A stretch of DNA of 64,000 nt, taken from assembly GCA_020882975.1 (NCBI GenBank), contig JAHRFD010000003.1:190944-254943 (forward strand). The letters run 5' to 3'. Of this stretch, positions 6,727-17,173 are shown in pieces (the stretch's first letter is position 1; each line of letters starts with the position of its first letter). Origin of the DNA: Microcoleus sp. EPA2 (GTDB lineage: Bacteria > Cyanobacteriota > Cyanobacteriia > Cyanobacteriales > Microcoleaceae). The translations under genes were made by a program, and so were the position numbers. Under the pieces are notes generated by a model. The model saw only the letters and a program-made list of their open reading frames with translations, did no database searches and was not told the origin of the DNA.

Positions 6727-9726
6727 CTAAGCAGGAACCCAACGGAAGATAGTTCCATTCCCCAGATTGACGCCGTACATATTGCCATCGGGGCCTTTTT
6801 CCATATCGACTACATTGGGTAGCCCAGAGTCAAACACCCGAGTTCCGGTTATATTGCGATTTTGATCGAGGGTAGCTTCATAAATATTACCTTCCCCAAC
6901 ATCGCCATAAATCAGCCGATTGTTGTCATAAAAATCACCCATGATGATGGCGATCGCTCCATTAGCATGGGTACGAGCATAAATCGGAGCCGTTACTGAT
7001 TGACCGCTGGCATAAAATGCTTGAGCTTCTGGTAAACTAGCGTATCCAGTCGATTGTTGCACGCTGACACCATTTCCCCCCTCATAATAAGGCCACCCAA
7101 AATTTACTCCTCGACCTCGATTAATTTCTTCCCAACTATTCCAACCTACATCACCAATTACTGGCAATCCAGTCACTGGATCGAAGGTGAAACGGAATGG
7201 ATTTCGCACACCATAATCAAACACTTTGTCGCGATTGTTATCTGCACCATCGCTGCCATTAAAGAATGGATTATCGGATAATCCTGCACCTGTAATTGGA
7301 TCGATTCTGAGTATTTTTCCGGAAAGATTATTTAAGTCTTGAACGCGCACGGTGCGCGGATCGGCAAAATTGTAGGAAGTGCCATCACCATTGCTGACGT
7401 ACAAAGCACCATCGCTACCAAAGTGAACTGCACCGATGCTGTGGGATTCGCTATCGGTTGCTAAATAGTCGCGAATGTTGTTAGTTACATTGCCGTTAGC
7501 GTCGCGTTCTAGCAGCGTTTGGGGAGCTACAATTGTCGTGCCATTGTTAATTCCTGAAGGCGGAATTGATGAATCGTTGGTGCTATTGCCATCCGGACGA
7601 CTTGTATATTGCCAACTGCTATTTTTACCCAACAAAACTACTTCGCTTCCGGGGACGGCGGTAATATTACCAGTGCCATCGGTTGTCGCCGTAACGCGAA
7701 GCAATTGCGATGGACGATTCCCGGCTCCATCTCGATCGTCTAAAGTTGTACCTGGGTTAATATTATTGGCGACTTCTGGCGGATCGTAGGTATAGAGGAG
7801 ATAAACGTAGGGATTGGTGGCAAAGTTAGGATGAATTGCCATCCCCAACAAACCGCGATCGCGCGTATTATTAACCAGGTTGGAAATGTTAACAAACGGC
7901 GTTGCTTGCAATGTCCCATTTCTGAATACGCGAACGACGCCATCTTTCTGCGCGATCAACATATTGCTACCATCCGGCGTCCAATCTACTACCGTAGGTT
8001 GGTTAAGTCCAGATACCACATTTTGGCGAGTAAAACTGGGATCGTTATCTACAATAGTTAGCGTCGCCGTATTTGGAGAACCAATTGTTGTCCATTTACC
8101 GGGGTTGCTGAGTGCGATGTTGAGCGTTTCGCTCGATTCGATCGCAGCGTCATTGATAATTGGAATCGAAATTGTCTTGGTAGTTTCTCCCGAGGCAAAA
8201 CTGACGGTTCCTGAAGTTGCCGTGTAGTCTGAGGATGCGATCGCCGTACCGTTGCTAGTGGCATAATTTACCGTTGCAGGTTTGCCAAGATTACCTGCTC
8301 GTTGAACGGTAATTGAAGCATTTCCGCCATTTTCATTCGCGCTATAACTGGACTGAAGAAAGCTAACCGTAGACGGGCTATCATCATCAACGAGCGTGAA
8401 TGTAGCTGTTCTGGGAGTACCAACTTGACCGACTCCATTAGTTCCCAACAACCCTATAGTAAATGTTTCATCGGGTTCAAATACATCATCGTTAATCAAG
8501 TTAATCTCAATTGTTTTGCTGGTTTCTCCATCTAAAAACGTCACGCTTCCATTCGGAATATCCACATAGTCCGATCCAGCTAAAGCCGTTTGATCGTCAA
8601 CACTATAATTAACCGTTACGGCACCGCTACTTCCACCCGTTCTCACCACCGTCAGCGTTGCTTTACCCGCGTCTTCACTTACAGGAGGCGGAGTAGAAGT
8701 TGCCAAAGCGATCGTACCCGGATTCGGTGGAATCGTACTAAACAGCTTCGACTGGGGAATAATTTGCTTGCTTTGGCTGGGACTTGCCCAAGAAAGATTC
8801 ACCAGCGCATCTGCGTTATTTTCTACATACTCTAAACGCACATCATATCGTTGACCGGCATTGAGGCGAATTGTGCCGCTAGCTTCTTGCCCTCTTCTTG
8901 TAGAATTGATTATTTGCTGCCCGTTAATCCACAGCCTCGCGGTATCATCAGGAGTGCTAAAAAAAGTGTAGTTTTCCGTATAATCAGCGAGAACTTGACC
9001 CGTCCAACGAATTGAAAAAGTATCTTTGTCAATTGAACTAGCAGGCGATCCTTTGGCCCAGTTAAAGTTAACTGTTGGATCGGTGCGGGTAATCCTAGAA
9101 TTGGTAAAATTATTGTTATCAAAATACTCGCCCCGCAACCCGTCCCCGCCATTCAGAATTCCTGCGTAAGACTGTAGAACTTGAGGTTGAAAAGCAGAAG
9201 TTAATTTCATCCGTCCAGTCTTAACTTCCAGATCCCAGTCACCGCCTCGCGCGGCGCTACCCGTGAGATTGGATGAAGCCGCAATGTCCGTCCCGGTTAA
9301 ATCTCTCAAATCTTGGATAAACTGCTTGCCCTCTTCTCCAGCAGCGACATGACATCCATAAAGCAGAACCTCGGCACTGGGAGTCAAATAATTCGCCCAA
9401 CTTTGCAATTCTTCACTGTAGCCGTCGAGGGTATTAGAGTTAACTTCTGCGTTTCCTAAGTACAATTTTCCCGCTTGTCCATGGGAGACAATATGCACGC
9501 TGGAAATGTTGTTCCGCTGAGACAATACCTCACTAATTTGCTCAATCCCATCCTTTGATGGGTCGAGAACGATCGCTTCTGCATCTGCCAACACCCCTGC
9601 TGCAAGTGTTTGATAATCCTCTACCCCTGGATCGATAAAAACAATAGCACCTGTAGAGTTTGCAGGCAATAGCTGTTGCCTTCTGTTGTTCTCAAAAGGG
9701 GAGTCCTTGCTAGAATTTACAAACAT
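6727..9726 (-). CDS. DUF4347-PA14-Calx-beta-PQQ/sorbosone-dehydrogenase-like fusion protein
   Basis: A 999-aa multidomain, probably extracellular protein. Residues about 27-185 form a DUF4347 domain (IVFIDPGVEDYQTL, VHIVSHGQAGKLYLG, LLYGCHVAAGEEG), typical of large cyanobacterial surface proteins. About 192-330 is a PA14 carbohydrate-binding-type domain (RGEYFDNNNF, RWTGQVLADYTENYTF). Two Calx-beta domains follow (about 340-447 and 450-560). About 570-998 is a six-bladed propeller of the glucose/sorbosone dehydrogenase family (LNQPTVVDWTPDGSNMLIA, RDRGLLGMAIHPNF, DYGVRNPFRFTFDP). No standard signal peptide or RTX tail is seen, so the export route is unclear. The gene lies alone between two copies of the IS630/minisatellite repeat. 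Oxidation of a sugar using PQQ is a family inference; no substrate can be named. Confidence 0.88.
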   Translation of the reverse strand: MFVNSSKDSPFENNRRQQLLPANSTGAIVFIDPGVEDYQTLAAGVLADAEAIVLDPSKDGIEQISEVLSQRNNISSVHIVSHGQAGKLYLGNAEVNSNTLDGYSEELQSWANYLTPSAEVLLYGCHVAAGEEGKQFIQDLRDLTGTDIAASSNLTGSAARGGDWDLEVKTGRMKLTSAFQPQVLQSYAGILNGGDGLRGEYFDNNNFTNSRITRTDPTVNFNWAKGSPASSIDKDTFSIRWTGQVLADYTENYTFFSTPDDTARLWINGQQIINSTRRGQEASGTIRLNAGQRYDVRLEYVENNADALVNLSWASPSQSKQIIPQSKLFSTIPPNPGTIALATSTPPPVSEDAGKATLTVVRTGGSSGAVTVNYSVDDQTALAGSDYVDIPNGSVTFLDGETSKTIEINLINDDVFEPDETFTIGLLGTNGVGQVGTPRTATFTLVDDDSPSTVSFLQSSYSANENGGNASITVQRAGNLGKPATVNYATSNGTAIASSDYTATSGTVSFASGETTKTISIPIINDAAIESSETLNIALSNPGKWTTIGSPNTATLTIVDNDPSFTRQNVVSGLNQPTVVDWTPDGSNMLIAQKDGVVRVFRNGTLQATPFVNISNLVNNTRDRGLLGMAIHPNFATNPYVYLLYTYDPPEVANNINPGTTLDDRDGAGNRPSQLLRVTATTDGTGNITAVPGSEVVLLGKNSSWQYTSRPDGNSTNDSSIPPSGINNGTTIVAPQTLLERDANGNVTNNIRDYLATDSESHSIGAVHFGSDGALYVSNGDGTSYNFADPRTVRVQDLNNLSGKILRIDPITGAGLSDNPFFNGSDGADNNRDKVFDYGVRNPFRFTFDPVTGLPVIGDVGWNSWEEINRGRGVNFGWPYYEGGNGVSVQQSTGYASLPEAQAFYASGQSVTAPIYARTHANGAIAIIMGDFYDNNRLIYGDVGEGNIYEATLDQNRNITGTRVFDSGLPNVVDMEKGPDGNMYGVNLGNGTIFRWVPA

Positions 9727-10044
9727 TGACTAAATCCTTTTTATAGAATGATAACTGCAATGCCTATGTTAATGCTAAATAGTGCGTCAAATTAGCTTTA
9801 GCAACAATTTTTTACTTGTTTGCAGCGTTTTTCCTACTGTTCCTACTTTTTTATGTCAGGACTTACGCAAAAAACCAGGTTTCTACGAAAAATCGTGGGT
9901 TTTACTGATAGCTAAAAAAAGATAAGGACTTCCATGTTTCGCGACTTGCATCGGAAACTATTTCTGATAAGTTTTAGCAACTATAACTGTTCTTAGAGAA
10001 AATTTATATAAAGTTTATATAAAGTTGTGTTTATAAATACCTGT
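9727..10044. other. Upstream region of the DUF4347 gene with an IS-end-like 12-mer
   Basis: There is no gene. AGGACTTACGCA at 9858-9869 is one of three perfect copies of this 12-mer in 6 kb (inverted at 6713-6724 and 12544-12555). It starts a stretch rich in A and T that resembles a degraded transposon end. Confidence 0.5.
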
Positions 10045-10314
10045 TTAATTAAAGTTTTGATAAAGATGGAGAAAACTTAGAGCCACGCAAAAACGCTTGG
10101 CTATTTGTCTTTGTGAGAGCGGCTCACTATGATAAACATTAATTATTTTTGGCCGAAAGTCAACCGAGTAAGATTTAATTTTTCGTAATGTATGATGCTT
10201 TCTACAATCAGGGAATAGCTTTTCGCGATCGACTGCTGTGACACGATCGACTGCTGTGGGCGATCGACTGCTGTGGGCGATCGACTGCTGTGACACGATC
10301 GACTGCTGTGACAC
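10045..10314 (-). pseudogene. Second IS630 orfA remnant, shorter copy
   Basis: The same helix-turn-helix core as at 5743-6273 (YSVDFRPKIINVYHSEPL and SQRQIAKRFCVALSF) but cut off immediately after ALSF, where homology to copy A ends at 10073. Its N-terminus is again minisatellite translation. It is non-functional. Confidence 0.65.
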
Positions 10315-10441
10315 GATCGACTGCTTTTCGCGATCGACTGCTATGACACGATCGACTGCTGTGGGCGATCGACTGCTATGACACGATCGACTGCTGTGGG
10401 CGATCGCGCAGGAGTGATCTGGGCTTCAATCACAAAATTGA
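10073..10441. repeat. Direct repeat copy B with expanded HIP1 minisatellite
   Basis: A 369-bp direct duplicate of 6011-6285. The minisatellite (about 10223-10408) has roughly twice as many units as copy A, with GCTGTGACACGATCGACT, GCTGTGGGCGATCGACT and GCTATGACACGATCGACT variants. The unique ends of the two copies match base for base over most of their length. Confidence 0.85.
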
Positions 10442-10478
10442 TCGTTATCTGAGAGTGCATCAATAATGCAGATTGCAA

Positions 10479-10542
10479 GTAGGGTGCGTCGCGATCTATA
10501 ATCTGCAAGTTATATCCAAAATCTCGCAGCGACGCACCCTAC
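10479..10542. repeat. Inverted repeat after the GST gene
   Basis: GTAGGGTGCGTC (10479-10490) and GACGCACCCTAC (10531-10542) are perfect 12-bp inverted arms. The segment lies just beyond the stop of the leftward GST gene. It has no T-tract, so it is more likely a dispersed palindromic repeat than a classic terminator. Confidence 0.65.
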
Positions 10543-10551
10543 GGATTAACA

Positions 10552-11766
10552 CTACACAAAATTAGCCGGATCTTGATCGCGCCGATGCTTCAGCAGAATC
10601 GGAGAACCTTGGCCATCACCCACCAAAGCCGCCGTTTCCTCCAAAGCCTCCCTCAGCCGCTTCGCCGCGTAAATAGACATATCGCGGGGCACATTCACGC
10701 GATCGCGCAAATACCGCAAAGCCCCATCAGAACCACCCGGCGGCGTACAAATTTCACCAGTCATCATCAAAGTTAAAGCACAACGCAAAGCCTCATCAAA
10801 TAAATTGTCATCAGCAGGATTAACTTTAATAATGTTGCGATGATGCTTAATAACGCGGTGGAGTGCTTCAGCGCGGGAGGTTTCCGGTTCTGGATACATC
10901 ACATCCGGCAATCCAGCCCAAGGCCCATTATCCACGCGGGTTTTGTTGACTAGCATCTGCGGTTCGCCGTTTTCATAACAGCCGCCCATTTGAGGTGGCA
11001 AATCGTGTACATGAGTATGGAAATCACTCTGAGTACCGCGATAGGTGGGGCGGGTTTCCATCGCCGCAAACCAGTCAGCAAATCGCGGGTTTTCTTCCCG
11101 CATGGAGTAGCCTTTGTAATAGTAAAGACTGGCATTCATCCGTTCGACGTAGGGCGTAAAGATGACATCCGCAGTGCCAAATTCAGTGAGGAAATAAGGC
11201 CCTGGAGTGCTAGCTAGGGCGGCTTCAACTTGGGCGACGACGCTGATAAATTGGTTGCGGTTGTGTTGTTCTGCTTTGGCTGAATTTGCTGGGTAGCACA
11301 GCCAAGTACACCAGGCTCTAAACAGTAGTCTTTCTAACCGCCTCATGGTTATGACTGCGGGGTGTTCCATGCCCAAACTCAAGGGGCCGAAGACTCGTTC
11401 TAGGGCGATTAAGATGTCGTCGCTTTCGGTGATGATGCGGCCGTCTAGTTCGATCGCCGGTAGCATTCCTGACGGTACTTTGCGCTTGTACCAGATTTCT
11501 TTTTCCCCATAGCAGAACATGGTAACTTTCTCAATGCGGTAGGGGATTTGTTTTTCTTCCAACCACAGCCAGATTTTTTGGCAGTAGGGACACCACGCAT
11601 GATTGTCGCGGTAGAGGGTGACTCGCACATCGGATTCGGTTTTTCCGAAGAGGCGCAACCGGGATTGGGCGTTGGTTGGGCCGTTGGTGCGATCGATTTC
11701 AAAGTCTGTGAGGGCTGCTAATTCTGTCCAGCTTAGGGGAGAGGCGATCGTAGGGGTGGATGTCAT
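10552..11766 (-). CDS. Glutathione S-transferase family protein with CPYC glutaredoxin-like motif
   Basis: A 404-aa protein starting at ATG 11766 ([13 protein letters not shown]); the longer frame to 11928 adds a non-conserved leader. The N-terminal thioredoxin fold contains [19 protein letters not shown], a glutaredoxin-like CPYC site, and the GST-N features [20 protein letters not shown] (glutathione gamma-Glu site). The C-terminal part is an all-helical GST-C domain followed by an extra region of about 130 residues ([13 protein letters not shown] through [16 protein letters not shown] sequence) typical of a long cyanobacterial/plastid GST subfamily. Likely role is thiol or oxidative-stress chemistry in the cytosol; substrate unknown. 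It stands alone. Confidence 0.88.
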   Translation of the reverse strand: MTSTPTIASPLSWTELAALTDFEIDRTNGPTNAQSRLRLFGKTESDVRVTLYRDNHAWCPYCQKIWLWLEEKQIPYRIEKVTMFCYGEKEIWYKRKVPSGMLPAIELDGRIITESDDILIALERVFGPLSLGMEHPAVITMRRLERLLFRAWCTWLCYPANSAKAEQHNRNQFISVVAQVEAALASTPGPYFLTEFGTADVIFTPYVERMNASLYYYKGYSMREENPRFADWFAAMETRPTYRGTQSDFHTHVHDLPPQMGGCYENGEPQMLVNKTRVDNGPWAGLPDVMYPEPETSRAEALHRVIKHHRNIIKVNPADDNLFDEALRCALTLMMTGEICTPPGGSDGALRYLRDRVNVPRDMSIYAAKRLREALEETAALVGDGQGSPILLKHRRDQDPANFV

Positions 11767-12034
11767 GGGTGAATTAGTGCTGATGATGGTAGAAATATAG
11801 ACTAAATGTATATCGTTTATTGGTTGCGATCGCCCCGAAGCCAATGGCAAATTTGCCATTGGCTGATGTTTGTTACTGACTACACCATCCCTACTGGCGA
11901 TCGCAACTCGATCGGCACTTACACACAAGTAATATCAAATCCGGCAGCATCGGAATTATTATTAGCCGAAATTAGGAGACGGCAGTGCCGTGTCCCTACA
12001 ATTAATCTGGCGTAGGGATACGGCACTGCCCATA

Positions 12035-12223
12035 GGTGTCAACTTAAGCCTGAAACCCTTGAGAAATCTCGTTTATATCCGAGTCCAGATCCCCCTAAAT
12101 CCCCCTTAAGAAGGGGGACTTTGAGAAGACTCCTGTCCCCCCCTTCTTAAGGGGGGCTAGGGGGGATCTAGATTTAATAGTCAAACAACAGTCTCTGACT
12201 GGGTTTGACGTTAAGTTGACACC
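12035..12223. mobile_element. MITE-like element, copy 1 (terminal GGTGTCAACTTAA)
   Basis: A 189-bp element with terminal inverted repeats GGTGTCAACTTAA and TTAAGTTGACACC. The interior has a long GC-rich palindrome around CCCCCTTAAGAAGGGGGA and CCCTTCTTAAGGGGGG. It is about 85-90% identical by eye to 59073-59262. No coding capacity. Confidence 0.8.
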
Positions 12224-12242
12224 AATAGGCAGTGCCCAAAGC

Positions 12243-12433
12243 GTGTCAACTTAAGCTTTTCCACCAGTCTTCCCGCCCACCCGCGAGTCCGCCAGGGAAT
12301 GAATTCCCTGTCTCATAGCGAAAGTCCTCTCAAAGAGGACTGAAGAACTCATTAGTCGTCTTCAGACGACTTTAGCTTTGAGGCAGGGGTTTAAACCCCT
12401 GCCGGACTGTCGGTTTGAGGTTAAGTTGACACC
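12243..12433. mobile_element. MITE-like element, same termini but different interior
   Basis: A 191-bp element with GTGTCAACTTAAG at the left and TTAAGTTGACACC at the right, the same termini as the neighbour. The interior is unrelated: it carries AGTCCTCTCAAAGAGGACT-type and CAGGGGTTTAAACCCCTG palindromes. No coding capacity. Confidence 0.7.
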
Positions 12434-12562
12434 AATAGGCACTGCCGTCTCCTCGCTAATCATAACGAGTGCAACCGGAATAACGTATTTCTGTCATTGC
12501 GAGGCACGAAGCAATCTCAAAACCCTTGGCACACCGTAGAGCGTGCGTAAGTCCTGTCGATC

Positions 12563-15500
12563 TCAAATCAGAGCGAACATATCTTGGGTAAGTGAGCTGG
12601 ATGACAAACCAGTGACAGACGCTAACAACTCACCAGTGCTGGCGATACGGATCAGGGTGTCCTGCGCTTGCATACCACTACCCTGGCTAATTGTCAACTG
12701 GTCAAATCTGACACCGCCGCTTAATCCCAATAAATCTTGACCAATCTGGAAATCAGTAATGGTGTCTACTCCTGCACCAGAGGTGAGCACAAAGCGATCG
12801 CGACCCTCACCACCGATCAGCGAATCATTGCCTACACCGCCATTGAGCAGGTCATCACCAGCACCACCATACACAGTATCATTTCCCAAGTCTCCAAAAA
12901 GGGTGTCATTTCCCAAGTCCCCGGAAACTAGGTCATCGTCCTTACCGCCGTGGACAACATCATTACCTTTACCGCCATAGACAGTATCATTTCCCATGTC
13001 TCCGAAGAGGGTATCATCTCCTGAATCTCCTAAAACCAGGTCATTATCTTTGCCACCGCGAACAATATCGTTGCCTTTACCGCCGTAAAGAGAATCGTTT
13101 CCCCGATCGCCGTTGAGAACGTCTTTGCCTTTATTGCCATAGAGCAAGTCATTACCCAATCCACCAACAAGAGTGTCATTTCCCAACTTACCGATTAAGA
13201 CATCATCATTTTGAGTACCTGCGATTGAGTCGTCATTGTCCGTGCCAATTAAGGTGTCACCGGCGATCGCCTCAAGCGTTTGCGTTGGTTCTGGATTGGG
13301 TGTTGGTGTCGGGATTGGTTCTGGATTAGGTGTTGGAGTTGGTTCTGGATTGGGTGTTGGAGTTGGTTCTGGATTGGGTGTTGGAGTTGGTTCTGGATTG
13401 GGTGTTGGAGTTGGTTCTGGATTGGGTGTTGGTTCAAGAATAGAATTCGGTGTTGGTGTTGGGGTTGGATTCGGTGTTGGTGTCGGTGTTGGATTCGATG
13501 TTGGTGTCGGTGTTGGATTCGATGTTGGTGTCGGTGTTGGATTCGATGTTGGTGTCGGTGTCGGTGTTGGTGTCGGTGTCGGTGTTGGTGTCGGGGCCGG
13601 AGTGGGATTCGGTGTTGGTGTTGGGGTCGGAGTGGGATTCGGTGTCGGGGTGGGAGTGGGTTCTGGGTTGCTGGCAGCTTTCACTGTGACGATCGCCTTG
13701 GCAGTCCCACTACCGCCATTGCTGTCACTCACAGTGTAATCAAATGTCGCCTCTCCAATGAAATTTGTGGTAGGGGTGAAAACAACTTTGCCATCTTGGT
13801 CGAGTACAACACTACCGTTGTTAGCATTACCAACCTTGCTAATATTTAGAACATCGCCGTCTTTATCGCTGTCGTTAGCCAGTAGGGTTGTTGAGGCGAT
13901 CGTAACGGGAGTATTTTGATTGGTAGTAGCGGTGTCATCCTGCGCTAGCGGTGCATCGTTGACGGGAGCGATCGCCAGCGTCACGATTTGGGAGTCTTTC
14001 CCGCCTTTGCCATCGCTGACAGTATAGCTAAAGGTTCCAGCAGCACCATTAGCATTAGCAACAGGAGCAAATACTAATCCTGTTAGCTTATCAATCGTTA
14101 AGGTATTTCCAACTGCCACTGCTGTATTATCAGCTAATCGAACCACACCTTTAGTTGTCTCTGGCACCGCGTCAATTGTAATAGTTAATGCGTCGCTATT
14201 TGCATCAGTTGGTGCTGTGATACCCAAGGTGGTAGCGGCGGCATCTTCTAAGACTGTTAGGGTTTTGTCATTATTTGCTATTGGCGGATTGTTGCTAGAT
14301 ATCGGCGCGATCTTAACATTCACGCTGGCAGTCGATGTAAAGTCAAAAATGTCAAATGCCTTAGCCGTAATAGTTCTGCTGCCAACTGTCCCTGAAAGAT
14401 TGGCAAACGTAGCCTGATATTTGTTAGTACCTGTTGGAGCTGCGACAACAGTTTCGTCAGGAGCATCGACAACACCATTGCCATTGATATCAAAGGAAAC
14501 ACGCACTGACTTAATTGCCGAGTTGTCAGTTGCAGTTAGATCGACTGTCAAAGAACTACCAACGACTATTTCAACGCTAGGCGCTGGTTGGTTAATACTA
14601 ACCAAGGGAGTTTCGCGATCGGAAGGCCCATGTAATTGTTCAATTGTTTCGAGGGTAATTTCTGAGTCTTCAGAGTCCGGCAATTTCGTACCCATTTGGT
14701 ATTCTTTACCAAAGCTATTTCCTAAATTATCTAAATAGTTGGAGAAATCAAGTTTGATATGGCTCCAGTCATCAAAAGGCAGACTTCTCGAATAGTCTCG
14801 GACTAGCTCACCCTTTTGGCCTGGAAAACCCTGATAGATATAATTCATCAGGCTTTGGTAATTAACCTTGAGGTCGTAAATTGTTTTATTGTAACCGTCA
14901 GTACCAGGTGGGGTAGTTTTTAAATTATCAAATCCACCGTGAAACAAGCCCAAATTATGACCTAGTTCGTGAGCCAACGTTTGCCCTTGGTAAAATCCTT
15001 TTACATAAGGGATTTCTTTCTTCGATTCAGGTGAACTGGGATTAGGAACGTAAGATAACTTGTTATTTTGTGGGCCGCGACTGCCTTGTAGAGAAATGAT
15101 TAGGTCGTTGCCAGGAATAGAATAGCGTTCTTTGCTATCGGGAACAGATATTTCAGCCCAACCTGAATTTCCGGGGAACTGATAAAGATTATTTGAATTT
15201 TTTTTTGCAACCTCATCTGCAAATATAGCATAATGGAAAGCTAGCTCTCGCGCTCGCTTGGTTGTTGTACCAAAGAAATTATTTTTGATACTTTCAAACG
15301 ATCTGACGACTATAGGGCGACCCAACGGATCTGGATCTTTAAAAGTCACTGGCTCATCTGGGCCAAAGAAAACACCATGTATGTGGTTGCCAGTAACTGC
15401 TTCGGCAATCTCATCGCCTCCTTGAAGATATAGCGGGTTGGGGGCACCTCCTGCCAAAGGACTCATATTTCGATAAAGGATCTTTCCAGCATCAACGTGA

Positions 15501-17086
15501 ACAGTGATGCCATTGCTGCCATCTGGATTTGTTAGCGGTGCCTTGGCAAACATATCCACGAGAAAATCGATCGCCTCTGGTTCAGGAGAAAAATCACGCT
15601 TCGTGACCAGATCCGGCTTCAACCAATCAATTTCTAGAAATAGGTCTTTCCGAAGGGGGTTGGCTCCCATTGCTGCCAAGTTGAGATCTACAACCCCATC
15701 TCGATCGATGTCAATTCCCTTAGTCTCCCAATCATCTAGCAAGCCATCTCCATCGGTATCAAGATGCTCGGCACGCACGACCATATCCCCTTTATCCGTA
15801 GAAGCCCAAAAAGCAAGCCTGTGGTCGCCTGGTTGTTGTTTGCTCACATCTGTTGTGGCTTTGCCGAGAGGGTCATAGACCGCGATATCTTTAACTGTGG
15901 CGTCATTAATTTTATCCCCTATTTGAATGGCAGGAATCGGACTGGTTTTATTAAAATCAAGTAATTCAGGCGGTGCGGTAGGATTTAGGGGTTTTTCCAC
16001 TGCAACCCGAACCGTCCAAAGACCTTCTTGACCTGAGAAAAAGAAAGGTTTATTAATAGTGGCCGGATTGTTGCGGCTAAGTGTGTTTGGTGTACCAATA
16101 AAAGAAACAACGAAGCTATCGCCAGCAGTTATGCCATTCTCTCCCTTATCTAGGTAAGAGACAGCCACTCTACTGTCCAGATCGAAGCTATCTAAGAATA
16201 TAGGCTCGCCTGACTCGTCGTATCCTAATTCCGCTTTGGGTTCCGTCGTGTTTTCTCCGGCAATGGTAATAATTGTACGAAAGCCAAATTCATCTTTAAT
16301 ATTATTGATGCTGGCAAAAATACCAGGGCCTTTGCCTCGATCGCCTGCAAAAACAACGATGTTTCCATCATCACTAATACCCGGACTCATACCCAGTTTA
16401 GTAAATTGCCTGTAGGGAGGATTAGGACTGGCAGTGGCGATATCAACAGACTTACCTAAGTCATAATCAAACAACTTAATCGGCGAAGGCGGAGTAGTTC
16501 CATCCCCAAGCTTATTTCCAAACCGCACCACGATTTGTCCGTTGTCAGCAATCATCGGACGCGCTGCTACAGCAGATTGCGTTGAGAGTGGGATTGTGTT
16601 ATATCCAATCAATGCTTTCTTAGTTGCTAATAACCGATTTACATCGTCTAAAGCAGAGAAAACTACTTCTCCCTTGTTGTTGATGCTTGGCTGGCTAAAG
16701 ACGGTATCGAAAGAATCTAAAATACTGCCCGAAGTCGTTACAATATTTTCAAAATTTTCATCTTTTGTTGCTCCTGGCTTGTCAGCATTCCTGACTCTAA
16801 TTGCGCCGATAGCTAAATTGTTATTAATTCTTGAATCGTGACTTACGATTTTGTTTTGATTATTAATCTGAACAGCTCGTGTGGAATTAGCAGATACAGA
16901 ATTACTTCCTGTAATATCTCTAATTGCTTCACCATTGAACGGGCCAGCAAAAATATCAGTTGATATGTCGGGAGTAGCCGTAAAGGCTACGATGCCCTTA
17001 TCATTAATCGATGGGTTGTCTCCTATACTTTTCCATCCCAATGTATTTGCATCTGCAATGACATCGAATTTGTAAAAAGCGCTCAT
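12563..17086 (-). CDS. Large secreted RTX protein with zinc-metallopeptidase motif and cadherin-like domains
   Basis: A 1507-aa protein. Residues 1-400 hold repeated propeller-like segments ([32 protein letters not shown]). Around 440-470 there is a calcium-binding type [24 protein letters not shown] repeat. At about 708-720 [13 protein letters not shown] matches the HExxHxxGxxH metzincin zinc motif, with a downstream region suggesting a reprolysin-like fold. Then come an Ig-like segment, two cadherin/VCBS-type domains ([17 protein letters not shown] and [17 protein letters not shown]), a Pro-Thr-rich linker and about 18 GGxGxD nonapeptide RTX repeats ending in a typical [18 protein letters not shown]-terminus. 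RTX tails signal type I secretion and bind calcium. Substrate is unknown. No T1SS genes are adjacent. Confidence 0.9.
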   Translation of the reverse strand: MSAFYKFDVIADANTLGWKSIGDNPSINDKGIVAFTATPDISTDIFAGPFNGEAIRDITGSNSVSANSTRAVQINNQNKIVSHDSRINNNLAIGAIRVRNADKPGATKDENFENIVTTSGSILDSFDTVFSQPSINNKGEVVFSALDDVNRLLATKKALIGYNTIPLSTQSAVAARPMIADNGQIVVRFGNKLGDGTTPPSPIKLFDYDLGKSVDIATASPNPPYRQFTKLGMSPGISDDGNIVVFAGDRGKGPGIFASINNIKDEFGFRTIITIAGENTTEPKAELGYDESGEPIFLDSFDLDSRVAVSYLDKGENGITAGDSFVVSFIGTPNTLSRNNPATINKPFFFSGQEGLWTVRVAVEKPLNPTAPPELLDFNKTSPIPAIQIGDKINDATVKDIAVYDPLGKATTDVSKQQPGDHRLAFWASTDKGDMVVRAEHLDTDGDGLLDDWETKGIDIDRDGVVDLNLAAMGANPLRKDLFLEIDWLKPDLVTKRDFSPEPEAIDFLVDMFAKAPLTNPDGSNGITVHVDAGKILYRNMSPLAGGAPNPLYLQGGDEIAEAVTGNHIHGVFFGPDEPVTFKDPDPLGRPIVVRSFESIKNNFFGTTTKRARELAFHYAIFADEVAKKNSNNLYQFPGNSGWAEISVPDSKERYSIPGNDLIISLQGSRGPQNNKLSYVPNPSSPESKKEIPYVKGFYQGQTLAHELGHNLGLFHGGFDNLKTTPPGTDGYNKTIYDLKVNYQSLMNYIYQGFPGQKGELVRDYSRSLPFDDWSHIKLDFSNYLDNLGNSFGKEYQMGTKLPDSEDSEITLETIEQLHGPSDRETPLVSINQPAPSVEIVVGSSLTVDLTATDNSAIKSVRVSFDINGNGVVDAPDETVVAAPTGTNKYQATFANLSGTVGSRTITAKAFDIFDFTSTASVNVKIAPISSNNPPIANNDKTLTVLEDAAATTLGITAPTDANSDALTITIDAVPETTKGVVRLADNTAVAVGNTLTIDKLTGLVFAPVANANGAAGTFSYTVSDGKGGKDSQIVTLAIAPVNDAPLAQDDTATTNQNTPVTIASTTLLANDSDKDGDVLNISKVGNANNGSVVLDQDGKVVFTPTTNFIGEATFDYTVSDSNGGSGTAKAIVTVKAASNPEPTPTPTPNPTPTPTPTPNPTPAPTPTPTPTPTPTPTPTSNPTPTPTSNPTPTPTSNPTPTPTPNPTPTPTPNSILEPTPNPEPTPTPNPEPTPTPNPEPTPTPNPEPTPTPNPEPIPTPTPNPEPTQTLEAIAGDTLIGTDNDDSIAGTQNDDVLIGKLGNDTLVGGLGNDLLYGNKGKDVLNGDRGNDSLYGGKGNDIVRGGKDNDLVLGDSGDDTLFGDMGNDTVYGGKGNDVVHGGKDDDLVSGDLGNDTLFGDLGNDTVYGGAGDDLLNGGVGNDSLIGGEGRDRFVLTSGAGVDTITDFQIGQDLLGLSGGVRFDQLTISQGSGMQAQDTLIRIASTGELLASVTGLSSSSLTQDMFALI
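13280..13670. repeat. Minisatellite encoding the Pro-Thr-rich linker of the RTX protein
   Basis: Units of 24 bp (GGTGTTGGAGTTGGTTCTGG and variants, then GGTGTTGGTGTCGG 18-24 bp units) run in frame through the RTX gene and encode [10 protein letters not shown] and [14 protein letters not shown] peptide on the minus strand. Frames on the plus strand (for example 13236-13739) are shadows of this repeat. Copy number is likely variable. Confidence 0.85.
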
Positions 17087-17173
17087 AAATTATTTCCCTG
17101 TTTGTTGTGGTATTTGCATTACAGAAAATTTGCGATCGCCCTTCGCCATCCCTACTGACACAAGGGCGATCGC

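Larger units (their letters stand above)
11971..12456. repeat. Nested palindromic repeat region carrying two MITE-like elements
   Basis: AGGAGACGGCAGTGCC (11971-11986) is the inverted complement of GGCACTGCCGTCTCCT near 12441-12456, so the block is flanked by 16-bp inverted arms. Inside are further (ATA/AATAGG)CAGTGCC motifs next to two elements with GGTGTCAACTTAA termini. The rest of 11767-12562 has no gene; a repeat beginning GTCATTGCGAGGCACGAAGC lies at about 12496. Confidence 0.7.

Noticed and set aside
13280..13670. Possible CRISPR-like regular repeat
   Set aside because: Units are contiguous 18-24 bp minisatellite without spacers and are in frame with the RTX gene.
13236..13849. Gly/Val- and Trp/Cys-rich plus-strand frames of 79-189 aa
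   Set aside because: They are shadows of the Pro-Thr minisatellite in the RTX gene.
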